A program made the position numbers and the translations under genes. A model generated the notes under the pieces. The model was given only the letters and a program-made list of their open reading frames with translations, was not told where the DNA came from and searched no databases. Positions 44,500 to 53,216 of a stretch of 64,000 bases of DNA are shown here, piece after piece (position 1 is the stretch's first letter; each line of letters begins with the position of its first letter). The stretch is from ZC4RG30 sp046347045. GTDB lineage: Bacteria > Pseudomonadota > Gammaproteobacteria > Steroidobacterales > Steroidobacteraceae. The stretch spans positions 62,001-126,000 of the forward strand of contig JAXMGX010000004.1 in assembly GCA_046347045.1 (NCBI GenBank), read 5' to 3'.

Positions 44500-46803
44500 T
44501 CAGAACTCGAAGGTCGCTGTCGCACCAAACGTGCGCGGGGTGCCAACATGGTTGTATATGAAGCCAAGGCTTTGGGAATCGATCCGTGACGTGAAGTAGA
44601 ACTTGTTGGCCAAGTTCTTCGCCCATAGTGACAATGCGAACGGTCCATGTTCGTACTTGATGTTGCCGTTAAGCAGCGAATAACCGCCGATCTTTAGATT
44701 CTTGGAATTGGCAGCGTCGAAATATTGGCTGGACACGTAGGCCACTTCCGGATGAACGCCGAGCTTGCCGCTGCCGTTGTGAAACAGCGTGAGGTCGAGG
44801 CCTGCGTTGAGACTGAGTTTGGGCGCATTGATCAACTCGTTCCCGTCAAGCACTACACCATTGAGCACCCCCTGGTTGATCCTGGTGCTAAGCCAGCCCA
44901 AGCCACCATGGAAAGCAATGGCTTCGGATGCCTTGAAGGCGAGATCTCCTTCCGCACCGAAAATACGCGACTTGTCGATGTTGCCAAGTCGCTGGTAGAT
45001 ACCATCCTGCACGTCGAGGAATTGCTGGTTGGTGTAGTCGTAGTAGAAGAACGCGCCGTTGAAGGTAACCCGGCGGTTGTCGAATTGGGTCTTCCAGCCC
45101 AGCTCGTAGGCATTCACCGTCTCAGCCTTGGCGACGTTGGTCTCAGCCGCACTGAAGAACGCCTGGGCATTGAAGCTGGGCGCCCGATAGCCACGGCTAT
45201 AGCTGCCATAAAGCAAGACATCTCGCGAGGGCTTTACGTCGATACCGACTTTGCCCGAGAGGTTGCCTTTGGAGAATGACAAATCCTGAGGCTCGATGAG
45301 CGTCTGGATGAGTCCACCGCCTGTCCCGAAAGCGTCCGAGCGCAGGCCGAGCTGGTATCCATCGTCCTGGCTATAACGCAAGCCGGCGCGCAGCGTGATG
45401 GCGGCCGACGGCTTGTATGTCATGTCACTATAGAGCGCGTAGCTCTTCTTGAGCTGGTCGAACCTGTTGGCAATCGAGCATCCGAAGGGAGCCCCGATAT
45501 CGGATAGCGCGGTCACGCAATCCTGGTCGTTCAATAGTCCGTCCCCGTTGACATCTAGATCGCTCAGGAAGTGTAAAGCGGTCTCGTTGAACACTTTCTC
45601 ATGGTTATAGTAGGCTCCGAGGATGAAGTTGAACGGGCCAGTCCAATTGCTGGCCAGCCGAAGATCCTGGGCAAATTGATTCGCGTCGTCGAAGTAGTCG
45701 ATTTCCAGTACGCGTCTCGGGCTGCCGTCTGTGTCTTCGATGAAAGACAATCTGCCCTTGTCATACGAGGTAACGGCGATAATAGACAGACCGTTGTCCA
45801 GATCGAGCTTCGAGGTCAGCGATGCGGAATATGTGCGCGCTTCGCGGCGACCGTTATAGTTCAGCGCGCCAGTCCATTTCCCATCAGTATTCGATGGACG
45901 GAAATAGCTCGTACCCGAATCGAATGCTTCGTAGATGCCCGCACCGATCCCGTCAGGTCCGGAGATGCCGTACACGCCATAATTGTAGGGGTTCTGCAAA
46001 CTGGTCGAGCCGCGCACGATAAACGACAGGTTCGAGGTTGGTTCGACGAGAAGCGACGTCCGCAATCCGTACTCGCGAACCCCGTCAAGGTTAGGCTCGC
46101 CTGGAAGCGAATTCTTGAACCAGCCATCCGCGCGCGTATAGGTGCCGGCAACCCGAATCGCAGCTGAATTGCCCAGCGGAGCATTTAGCATACCGCTCGC
46201 CTCGACCCGACCATAGTTCCCCGCGCCGACCGCAATAGAACCTTCCGAGTCCAGTTTTGGCGTGGCACTCATAAAGTTGATTGCACCACCGGTCGTGTTC
46301 TTGCCGTATAGCGTGCCCTGCGGTCCGCGCAGGACCTCGACCCGCTCAAGATCGAACATTCCGACCCCGAGGAAGGCGAAATTGCCTTTGTAGACTTCGT
46401 CATAGTAAGTGGCAACTGGCGGTGCCTGATTGAGACTGAAATCAGACATCGAAACCCCGCGCAGAGAGAAGATCGGCGTGCCTTCGCCAACCGTCGACGT
46501 AGACCCCAGATTGGGAATTGTCGCTGCGAGGTCGTCGGGCGTATTAATTCGAAGATCGCGAATCTCATCTCCGCCGATCGCAGAAACGGAGATGGGCACG
46601 TCTTGCAGGCGTTCGCTTCTCTTTTGAGCGGTGACTATGATTTCCTCGGTCTGCTCAACCGTGGGTCTAGTGTCTGCCGGGGCCGCCTCCTGCCCGGCCG
46701 CGAGTGTAGAAGCTCCCAGTGTAGCCGCGCTGGCGCAGACAAGAAGCCGGCGCAAGAACTTACGATAAATTGAATCGCGATGCGATTGGCCCGGATCGGC
46801 CAT
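44500..46803 (-). CDS. TonB-dependent receptor (sphingomonad-type)
   Basis: 767 aa with a signal peptide ('LLVCASAATLGASTLAAGQE') and a clear TonB box region 'EEIIVTAQKRSERLQDVPIS'. The plug domain has 'PNLGSTSTVGEGTPIFSLRG' and 'DLERVEVLRGPQGTLYGKNT', then 'TGGAINF'. The barrel ends in '...VGTPRTFGATATFEF' with terminal Phe. The 'RLQDVPISVSA' and 'GTLYGKNTTGGAINF' wording is typical of the receptors abundant in sphingomonads and relatives, often for aromatic compounds or carbohydrates rather than siderophores. It is the first gene of the operon with the aminotransferase and aldehyde dehydrogenase. Its promoter overlaps a TetR-type operator. It probably imports the substrate of this pathway. 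Confidence 0.9.
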   Translation of the reverse strand: MADPGQSHRDSIYRKFLRRLLVCASAATLGASTLAAGQEAAPADTRPTVEQTEEIIVTAQKRSERLQDVPISVSAIGGDEIRDLRINTPDDLAATIPNLGSTSTVGEGTPIFSLRGVSMSDFSLNQAPPVATYYDEVYKGNFAFLGVGMFDLERVEVLRGPQGTLYGKNTTGGAINFMSATPKLDSEGSIAVGAGNYGRVEASGMLNAPLGNSAAIRVAGTYTRADGWFKNSLPGEPNLDGVREYGLRTSLLVEPTSNLSFIVRGSTSLQNPYNYGVYGISGPDGIGAGIYEAFDSGTSYFRPSNTDGKWTGALNYNGRREARTYSASLTSKLDLDNGLSIIAVTSYDKGRLSFIEDTDGSPRRVLEIDYFDDANQFAQDLRLASNWTGPFNFILGAYYNHEKVFNETALHFLSDLDVNGDGLLNDQDCVTALSDIGAPFGCSIANRFDQLKKSYALYSDMTYKPSAAITLRAGLRYSQDDGYQLGLRSDAFGTGGGLIQTLIEPQDLSFSKGNLSGKVGIDVKPSRDVLLYGSYSRGYRAPSFNAQAFFSAAETNVAKAETVNAYELGWKTQFDNRRVTFNGAFFYYDYTNQQFLDVQDGIYQRLGNIDKSRIFGAEGDLAFKASEAIAFHGGLGWLSTRINQGVLNGVVLDGNELINAPKLSLNAGLDLTLFHNGSGKLGVHPEVAYVSSQYFDAANSKNLKIGGYSLLNGNIKYEHGPFALSLWAKNLANKFYFTSRIDSQSLGFIYNHVGTPRTFGATATFEF

Positions 46804-46925
46804 ACCTACCTCCCGAGAAGAAAGCGGTTAGAAACTCCGGCCGCCATGACTGCTCACCAAGCATATGGAGCAGTCTGATTTCGTTGAGTCCTAGCGATCC
46901 CCGCCTATGCTTGTTGCGGCTGCTT

Positions 46926-46960
46926 TTTATATTTTCGACAAAGGTTTGTCAAGTGACAAA
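46926..46960 (-). promoter_or_regulatory. TonB-receptor promoter with overlapping inverted-repeat operator
   Basis: The perfect inverted repeat TTTGTCA-AG-TGACAAA lies at 46945-46960. On the minus strand a -35 box TTGACA (46947-46952) sits within it. A -10-like TAAAAA at 46924-46929 (17-bp spacer), or TATAAA at 46926-46931 (15 bp), follows. Occupancy by the divergently encoded TetR regulator would block this promoter directly. A related half-site CTTGACAA lies in front of the TetR gene near 47147. Confidence 0.65.
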
Positions 46961-47147
46961 ATTGTTTAGCGTGGGTTTGGAGGGGGGTCGCCCAGCTGAC
47001 GGCACTCGACGTATACAAGTCCTGAAGACTGCTGCCAGCAGACCTAATCCGGCCTTGGTTCTAATGTAGGAGGCCTGTCCCAGAGCACGCGGTGGTTAGA
47101 CCTGTTTACTGCGGTGCGGCTTCCGAGCCCCTTGAAATCTTTTGCAC

Positions 47148-47173
47148 TTGACAACGTTTTGTTTATTGTATGA
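47148..47173 (+). promoter_or_regulatory. Probable promoter of the TetR gene
   Basis: TTGACA at 47148-47153 is followed by an AT-rich spacer and TATGAC near 47169. The spacer is short (15 bp), so the -10 assignment is uncertain. The -35 lies in CTTGACAA, which matches half of the operator at 46945-46960 and suggests autoregulation. Confidence 0.4.
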
Positions 47174-47321
47174 CTTTGCTAATTGACTTGACTGCTTCCC
47201 TTGATGCCGTTGGCGAATACGAGGCTTCCGAATGCCGGTTGCCAGGATGCACGGCGGATTGCGAAGTGCGCTTGACCAAGAGCCAAGGCCATCAGGGAAG
47301 GGCCAACGACACGGGACGAAC

Positions 47322-47975
47322 ATGGCGAATCTGAAGATCGCACCGCGAAAGACAGGCTATGCGCGCGGGCAGGAACTCTATGAGAAAATCCTGCAGTCAG
47401 CTTTTGAAATACTAGTTGATGAAGGGCTTGATGCTCTTTCATTTGGCAGCATCGCCAAGAGCCTCAATACCAAACCCGCCAACATCAACTATTACTTCCC
47501 CAGCAAAGAAGCGCTGATCGCAGATTTACTTGGCGCGATCATGACGAGCTACCAGCATCAAATTGAGAGCATCTGCGCGCAATGCAACGTCAATACTGAG
47601 GAGCGGTTCAAATCGATTGTTGAAATGATTGTTTTTGATCTTGCTTCAAAGGAAACAACGCGAGTCTTCCCAGAGCTTTGGGCAAGGGCCAATCGCGACT
47701 CGTTCTTTCAGAAACGGCTTGATGAGATTTACGAATTCGGTCGCAGAACCCTGACAGACCTGATCGCTGAAATGCGCCCCGATCTGTCGTCGAAACACTG
47801 CGAACTGATCGGTTACCACGCACAAGCTGCCCTTGAGGGTCTGACGATATTTGCGGGCCACAACAAGCCGCTCCAACCCAAAATTCGAATGGTGGCCAAT
47901 ATTGCAAAGTCGATGTTGCTCGAAGGTGTCTTGAACATTTCCGCAGAAGACATTGTGGCGCGGTCCAAGAAGTAA
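47322..47975 (+). CDS. TetR-family transcriptional regulator
   Basis: 217 aa from ATG 47322; the frame is open upstream to 47232, but this start has the conserved N-terminal spacing. The helix-turn-helix is 'ILQSAFEILVDEGLDALSFG', then 'SIAKSLNTKPANINYYFPSK' and 'EALIADLL', with the tail resembling TetR members that regulate degradation or efflux genes. The C-terminal ligand domain is all-helical. It is divergent from the TonB-aminotransferase-dehydrogenase operon and upstream of the permease. It likely senses the pathway substrate and represses both units. Confidence 0.9.
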   Translation: MANLKIAPRKTGYARGQELYEKILQSAFEILVDEGLDALSFGSIAKSLNTKPANINYYFPSKEALIADLLGAIMTSYQHQIESICAQCNVNTEERFKSIVEMIVFDLASKETTRVFPELWARANRDSFFQKRLDEIYEFGRRTLTDLIAEMRPDLSSKHCELIGYHAQAALEGLTIFAGHNKPLQPKIRMVANIAKSMLLEGVLNISAEDIVARSKK

Positions 47976-48084
47976 TATCGACGAGCCATTGCCATCAATG
48001 GCAATGGACTGGCTAGGCCTGCTTTCAGTGTAGGCTTGCTGACTGCGCAGCGGACGACACTCACTCCGACTAGAGGGAAAAACG

Positions 48085-49461
48085 TTGGACAGCAATGCTG
48101 AGCAACGGGCTGCGAGCGAAAGTGGCACGATAAGGCCCCATTTGGGCCCTCTAGACGTCGCCTTCTTCGTGATAGCTGCGGCAGCGCCTTTGGGCGCAAC
48201 TGTAGGCGTAGCTCCTGTCGTCTATGGAGCTGCCGGATTTTCCGTCGCGTACCTATTTGCTTTCGCGGCACTAGCGCTGCTCTTGTTTTCTGTCGGCTTT
48301 GCATACAGTTGCCGCGTATCAAAGGGCAGTGGGGGGTTCGCGGAGCTTATTGCGTTGGGGCTTGGGCGGCCAGTTGGGGATATGGCAGCGGGTGTATCCT
48401 TACTCGCGTATTGCGCGATGTTGGCAGGGGTTGTTGGCCAGATTGCCCCAATGATCCCGGTCCCTTGTTGTGCCCTCGCTGGCAGGGGCTGGCTGATGAC
48501 TGCCCTGATCGTTCTCTCAGTCGTGGCATTCCTCGGATATCGAAGGATCGACGTCTCTCGAAGATTCATGGCTGTTGCGATCACGCTCGAGCTACTCGCC
48601 CTCCTCGTACTAGATGCTTCCCTCTTCTTGTCGGGAACTAACGGAAGGTCCGGCGTCCCTGCTCCCGTATTTCCAGACCTCGGGGCTCCCGGAACTGCGG
48701 TTGGCCTTATGTTCGCCATCGCTTGTTTTGTAGGTTTCGAGTCGACTGCGCTTTACGGGGAAGAGGCCCGAGATCCGATGCGGACCCTGCCCAAAGCCAC
48801 CTATCTGGCAATTGGAACAATCGGCATATTCTATGGACTTACCATGTGGTGCCTCGGTGTCGCCTACCGCAATCCTCAGCTGCAGCATTTGATAGCCGAC
48901 GATCCCGGCGCTTTTGTGCCGGGGGCCGCGCTGGCCTACTTGGGACCGAACGGGGCCGCCGTTATTAGATTCCTCAGCATTGGAAGTCTGGTTGCCGTGC
49001 TGATCTCCTTCCAGAATGCGTTGGCGCGTTATATCCACCAGCTTGCGGGCACAGGCCTACTGCCACGACGATTGCACAAGGTCCACCCGGCATATGGCAG
49101 TCCCCATGTTGCCAGCTCGGCAGTGAGCTTGGTGACCTTGGCGATAGTTCTCGGCTTCGGGGTCGCCGGTGGAGACCCCGTACTGCAGCTCTACGCCTGG
49201 CTGGTTGGACTAGGGACCTTGTGTATCGTCCTTGTCCAAGCATTGTGCGCGATCTCTATCACCACATACATCGCTCGTAGCAAGGGTCCGCTTTCAATTG
49301 CTATTGCAACAATGGTTGGCGGTGCAGGGCTCTCAGTTGCCTTTGCTCTATGCGCGATAAATTTTGACATGCTGAGCGGCGGTGGGAACGCAACGAAGTT
49401 TCTGCCTGCATTGATCCTCATTGCCGGCCTCGGCGCTCTCGGCCTCAGACAAAGACAGTGA
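48085..49461 (+). CDS. APC-family amino acid/amine permease
   Basis: 458 aa with about 12 hydrophobic helices. The start is TTG 48085 behind AGAGGGA at a good distance. The first helix 'LDVAFFVIAAAAPLGATVGV' matches the APC consensus for substrate binding near TM1, and TM6 has 'FAIACFVGFESTALYGEEAR', the characteristic 'FxGFE' loop of amino acid/polyamine/organocation permeases. It lies 109 bp after the TetR gene. It would carry an amino acid or amine across the inner membrane for the aminotransferase pathway, matching the outer-membrane TonB receptor. The substrate is unknown. Confidence 0.9.
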   Translation: MDSNAEQRAASESGTIRPHLGPLDVAFFVIAAAAPLGATVGVAPVVYGAAGFSVAYLFAFAALALLLFSVGFAYSCRVSKGSGGFAELIALGLGRPVGDMAAGVSLLAYCAMLAGVVGQIAPMIPVPCCALAGRGWLMTALIVLSVVAFLGYRRIDVSRRFMAVAITLELLALLVLDASLFLSGTNGRSGVPAPVFPDLGAPGTAVGLMFAIACFVGFESTALYGEEARDPMRTLPKATYLAIGTIGIFYGLTMWCLGVAYRNPQLQHLIADDPGAFVPGAALAYLGPNGAAVIRFLSIGSLVAVLISFQNALARYIHQLAGTGLLPRRLHKVHPAYGSPHVASSAVSLVTLAIVLGFGVAGGDPVLQLYAWLVGLGTLCIVLVQALCAISITTYIARSKGPLSIAIATMVGGAGLSVAFALCAINFDMLSGGGNATKFLPALILIAGLGALGLRQRQ

Positions 49462-49626
49462 TCGTAGGAATTGTCCGATCTGCTTCGAAAAATCGGCTAT
49501 AGGGGCTGTCGACGGAAATAGACCAAGAATTAACTGTTTGTGGCGGACAACTGTGCGAGCCTGCGACAAATCAACAACCACCTCTATATTAGGAGTCCAC
49601 CAAACGGTCCCGACCTGACACCCGTT

Positions 49627-50502
49627 TTAGTCCCGTTCGTACTTAGAGTCCGCGGTTAACGATAACGTCTTTTCATCTCTCGCCAAACTGTTCTTTGCAT
49701 ACTCCTCGGGCGTCAGGTCGCCGAGCGAGCTGTGGGGCCGCTCAGTGTTGTATTCGATCCGCCAGCTCTCGATGATCCGCCTGGCCTGGTCCATGGTGAC
49801 GAACCAGTGCTCGTTGAGGCACTCATCGCGGAACTTGCCGTTGAAGCTCTCGATGTACGCGTTCTCGTTCGGCTTGCCCGGCCGGATGAACGAGAGCTGC
49901 ACGGCTCGCTCATACGCCCAGGCGTCGAGCACTTGCCCTTCGAACTCCGGGCCATGATCCACCGTGATCGATCGGGGCAGGCCGCGCGTGTCGTTCAACC
50001 GCTCGAGCACTGTCTTCACGCGTGTGCCCGTGATCGACGTGTCCACCTCGATAGCCACGCACTCGCGCGTGCAGTCGTCCACGATCGTCAGGCAACGCAG
50101 CCGGCGTCCGTCGGCAAGACCGTCACCGACGAAGTCCATCGACCAGCTCAGGTTCGCGCTCAGCGGCTTGGGCAGCGGCTTGCGCTCGAACGGGCCGATC
50201 CGCTTGCGTTTGCGCCTGCGTACGGCCAGGCCAGCCTCCCGGTACAGGCGATAGACCCGCTTGCGGTTCACCGCCCAGCCGTCGCGCCGCAGCTTCAGGT
50301 ACACGCGCCGATACCCGTACCGCCGCTTCTCGGCAGCGATCTCGCTGATCCGCTCCCTCAGCTCGCCGTTGTCTGCACGACGGCTCCGGTAGCGGTACAG
50401 CGACCTGGACAGCCCGACCAGCCCGCAAGCGCGCGTCACCCCGAAGCTGCGTTCGGCCATCAGCACCGCCGCTGCTTCGCGTCGCACCTGCGGGCTTACC
50501 AT
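49627..50502 (-). CDS. IS3-family transposase OrfB (DDE integrase core)
   Basis: 291 aa from the ATG at 50502, which overlaps the orfA stop. In the native element it is joined to OrfA by a -1 frameshift near the A-rich CGAAAATGG. Catalytic residues are Asp in 'SWSMDFVGDGLADGRR', Asp in 'SITVDHGPEFEG' and Glu in 'NENAYIESFNGKFRDE'. The HTH_21-like N-terminal part has 'YGYRRVYLKLRRDGWAVNRK'. It is intact. Confidence 0.92.
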   Translation of the reverse strand: MVSPQVRREAAAVLMAERSFGVTRACGLVGLSRSLYRYRSRRADNGELRERISEIAAEKRRYGYRRVYLKLRRDGWAVNRKRVYRLYREAGLAVRRRKRKRIGPFERKPLPKPLSANLSWSMDFVGDGLADGRRLRCLTIVDDCTRECVAIEVDTSITGTRVKTVLERLNDTRGLPRSITVDHGPEFEGQVLDAWAYERAVQLSFIRPGKPNENAYIESFNGKFRDECLNEHWFVTMDQARRIIESWRIEYNTERPHSSLGDLTPEEYAKNSLARDEKTLSLTADSKYERD

Positions 50503-50762
50503 TTTCGGCCCAGCAGATCCTTCAGCGCCGCCTTGTCGAGCTCCGCATCGGCCAGCAGGCGCTTGAGCTTGCTGTTCTCCGCCTCGAGCTCCTTGAGCCG
50601 CCTCGCCTCCGACACCGTCATCCCGGCGTACTTCGCCTTCCAGTTGTAGAAGGTCGCCTCCGAGATCCCGTGCCGCCGGCACAGCTCCTTCGTCTTCGCT
50701 CCGGCCTCCGCTTCGCGCAGCACCCCGATGATCTGCTCTTCCGTAAACCTCTTTGCCTTCAT
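50496..50762 (-). CDS. IS3-family OrfA (helix-turn-helix and leucine zipper)
   Basis: 88 aa. The helix-turn-helix is 'RFTEEQIIGVLREAEAGAKT' then 'ELCRRHGISEATFYNWKAKY'. A leucine zipper follows ('RLKELEAENSKLKRLLADAE'). It ends 'LLGRKW' with a stop at 50496. It binds the inverted repeats, and its fusion with OrfB makes the active transposase. Confidence 0.92.
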   Translation of the reverse strand: MKAKRFTEEQIIGVLREAEAGAKTKELCRRHGISEATFYNWKAKYAGMTVSEARRLKELEAENSKLKRLLADAELDKAALKDLLGRKW

Positions 50763-50854
50763 CGCCTGCTCCTGGTGAAGCAGACTCTACTCCCGTCCGG
50801 GACTAAACTCGGGTTTCAGGTCGGTCCCACTGTCTCATCGTTGGCGCTCCAAGC

Positions 50855-50888
50855 AAAAAAGGGCGGAGCGGCATAGCCGATCCGCCTT
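50855..50888 (-). terminator. Rho-independent terminator hairpin (bidirectional)
   Basis: The stem GGCGGA/TCCGCC (50862-50867 and 50881-50886) encloses a second GGC/GCC pairing and is followed on the minus strand by six T (50855-50860). The plus-strand side has TTCT after the stem. It probably was the terminator of the permease transcript before the IS3 element inserted in between. Confidence 0.6.
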
Positions 50889-51543
50889 CTAGGTTAATAA
50901 ACTAACCGATATGGCTCCCAATATTACGCTCTGGGGAGCCCCGCAAGACCCTGAACCGAACTAGAGCCCCCACTTCCCTGGATACATTCCTGATCCCGGC
51001 AGCAGCATACGCTCGCCGCTGAATTGCTAGTGGCCGGCGCCGTGGTGGCATTACCATTGCTGCTGTACGGAGTGCCCGAAGCCCTTGTCGACGCGCCTTT
51101 CGAAGCCAAGCAAGAGCGGGGCCGTGACGTCGCCGCCTCGTCCGGTAGAGTTCAATGCCTATCGTTGGGCGATGACCGCGGCTGATCGGCGGGAAATCGG
51201 ATTGCTGCGACTGAAGCGCGATCATGGTTGTGATGCGCGCTCCACCGGCAACGACGCGGGTTCAGAACTCGCCAGGCTTGACGCAGATCGTGCGCGATCA
51301 GGTCAAGGCACGGTTGGCTGAGGGGCCGTGACGGCGACGGCGCTCTGACAAAGCACTCTGTATCGCTGTATTCGCATCTGCCGCAATCGGCCATTATGGG
51401 TAGGTCCCAGTTATGTGGAGGTTCCCGTTCCGGTTGCGCCGATTAAGGCGTTTCTGCAGGGATTCAGGCTTTTCAGGCTGGTTTTGAGCTACACATGATT
51501 TCGGTGATCCACTGGAGGGGTTTGCGGCCTCCAGGAGATCATC
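50889..51543. other. Region without an intact gene
   Basis: About 650 bp. Short plus-strand stretches read like gene debris, for example a hydrophobic 'LVAGAVVALPLLLYGVPEAL' near 51028 and a short ORF at 51231-51329. No ribosome-binding site or family can be assigned. From about 51403 (GTCCCAGTTATGTGGAGGTT) the sequence is the leader of the recombinase fragment that follows. Confidence 0.4.
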
Positions 51544-52223
51544 ATGGATTCGATAGTCCTTGCTCGGACCAAGCCAGGCGACTGGCTGGCCCGCAGCGTT
51601 TTGGCCCCCCACGTGGATGCCTTTCAGGCTCGACTGCGGCGCGGGCAGTACTCCACACACATCGAACGCGGCTACACCGCGGCCATCGCGCACTTGGCCC
51701 GATGGATGATGCAGTGCTGCCTGCCTCTCAACCACCTCGATGAGCGCAGTGTCGATCTGTTCGTTGGACAACATCTGCCCCACTGCGATTGTCCGCCCCC
51801 GGTGGTCCGCGATCGCCGGTCGGTAAGCGCTGCCTGCGGGCACTTGCTGGCGGTCCTGAGGGAGCGGGGCGCCATTGCATGGCCGGCGATACCGACCGGT
51901 CCCATCGAGGAGGAGCTTCGTCGCTATGACGCGCATCTGCGGGATGCGCAGGGGCTGACGGAGGGCACGCGAGGCGGGCGGTTGCACATCATTCGACGAT
52001 TCCTGCGGTACGAGTTCGCCGACGGCCCAGTGCAGATCGCGCAGCTTCAGCCAGAGGAGCTGCGTCAGTTCATCAGCCAGCAGCTCGAGCTGCGCGCGAC
52101 GGCATCGCATGCCGCCACGCTGACCAGTGCCCTTCGCATGTATCTGCGCTACCGCACCACGTGCGGTGATCAGGTGCACGCACTGCTCGGCGTCATCGCC
52201 TCTCCCGTGCAGTGGCGGCTGGC
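51544..52223 (+). pseudogene. Tyrosine recombinase, N-terminal part truncated by IS
   Basis: From ATG 51544 the protein begins 'MDSIVLARTKPGDWLARSVL' and contains a core-binding SAM-like region ('HIERGYTAAIAHLARWMMQC', 'IEEELRRYDAHLRDAQGLTE', 'LQPEELRQFISQQLELRATA') and 'LTSALRMYLRYRTTCGDQVH'. This matches the N-terminal half of large phage-integrase-type recombinases that occur in multi-recombinase units. The catalytic domain is missing because the right IS copy begins at 52224. Confidence 0.75.
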
Positions 52224-52456
52224 TGCGTATTCCAGCGATCGTGAACGTGATTTCCACGCGAACGTGAACGGTGGCGTGGGATCGGCGACTGGACATGGGC
52301 TTTGTAAAGCAGTGTTCACGATCGGTCAAGGATGAGGGCCGCGGTGGCAGCCGTTTGGGTCTTGTCCGATCTTCCCATTGACGGTTTCACCGCAGCGCGG
52401 TCTGACCGGCCGAAGGCCGGGCGAAGCGGACTGCGGCGGTGGTAAGCATGATGGCC

Positions 52457-53188
52457 TCACGCACAGGGCGAGCGCATCGAGCGCCCGTGGGTCTTGAGCT
52501 CGATGCGGTGGCTGTGATGCACGAGCCGGTCGAGGATGGCGTCGGCGAGCGTGGGCTCGCCGAGATAGGTGTGCCGTATCCACGGGCAGCTGGCTGGCGA
52601 TGAGGGTCGAGCCGGTGTTGACGCGGTCGTCGAGGATCTCGAGCAGATCGGCGCGATCCTGGGTCGACAGCGCGCTCAGGCCCCAGTCGTCGAGCACCAG
52701 GAGCAGGTCTTGGCCAGCGTTTTGAGCAGGCGCAGGTAGCTGCCATCCCCGTGCGCGATGCGCAGCTGCTCGAGCAGGCGCGGTACGCGCCAGTAGAGCA
52801 CTGCGCTGCCTGGCGGCAGGCCTGCTGCGCGAGCGCGCAGGCGATCCAGGTCTTGCCCGAACCGGTGGCGCCGCTGATCAGCAGGTTCTGGGCGCGGCGG
52901 ATCCACTCGCCGCTGGCCAGGGCGGCGATCTGGCGCTTATCCAGGCCGCGGGCGGCCTGTAGTCGATGTCCTCGATGCAGGCGGCGGCGACCTTGAGCCG
53001 CGCGCCGCGCAACAGGCGCGTGCGGCGCTGGTTGTCGCGGTAGAGTCGCTCACGATCGACGATGAGCGCCAGGCGCTCCTCGAAGGCCAGTGACTGCGCG
53101 GCCGGATCGCGCTGCTGCTCCTCGAGCGCGCCGAGCATACCGTGGAGCTTCAGAGCTTTGAGGTGTCGATGGTCGGATGGGTCAACAT
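52457..53188 (-). pseudogene. istB: IstB, right copy, frameshifted
   Basis: The sequence is collinear with the intact istB at 37922-38659 but carries several one-base deletions (for example near 52578, 52706, 52811, 52957 and 53163). The N-terminus, P-loop and Walker B segments therefore fall in different frames. It is not translatable as written. The pattern is consistent with consensus error as well as decay. Confidence 0.9.
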
Positions 53189-53216
53189 GGCTTCTCCGTG
53201 TGTGCTGCCAGATCGG

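Larger units (their letters stand above)
49611..50823 (-). mobile_element. IS3-family insertion sequence (IS407-like group)
   Basis: 1213 bp with inverted repeats CGACCTGACACCCGTTTTAG at the left and the complement CGACCTGAAACCCGAGTTTA at the right. Flanks are GGTCC/GGTCCC on both sides, compatible with the 4-bp duplication GTCC. Two overlapping genes, orfA and orfB, read leftward. It inserted between the APC permease and its probable terminator and interrupts no gene. Confidence 0.92.
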
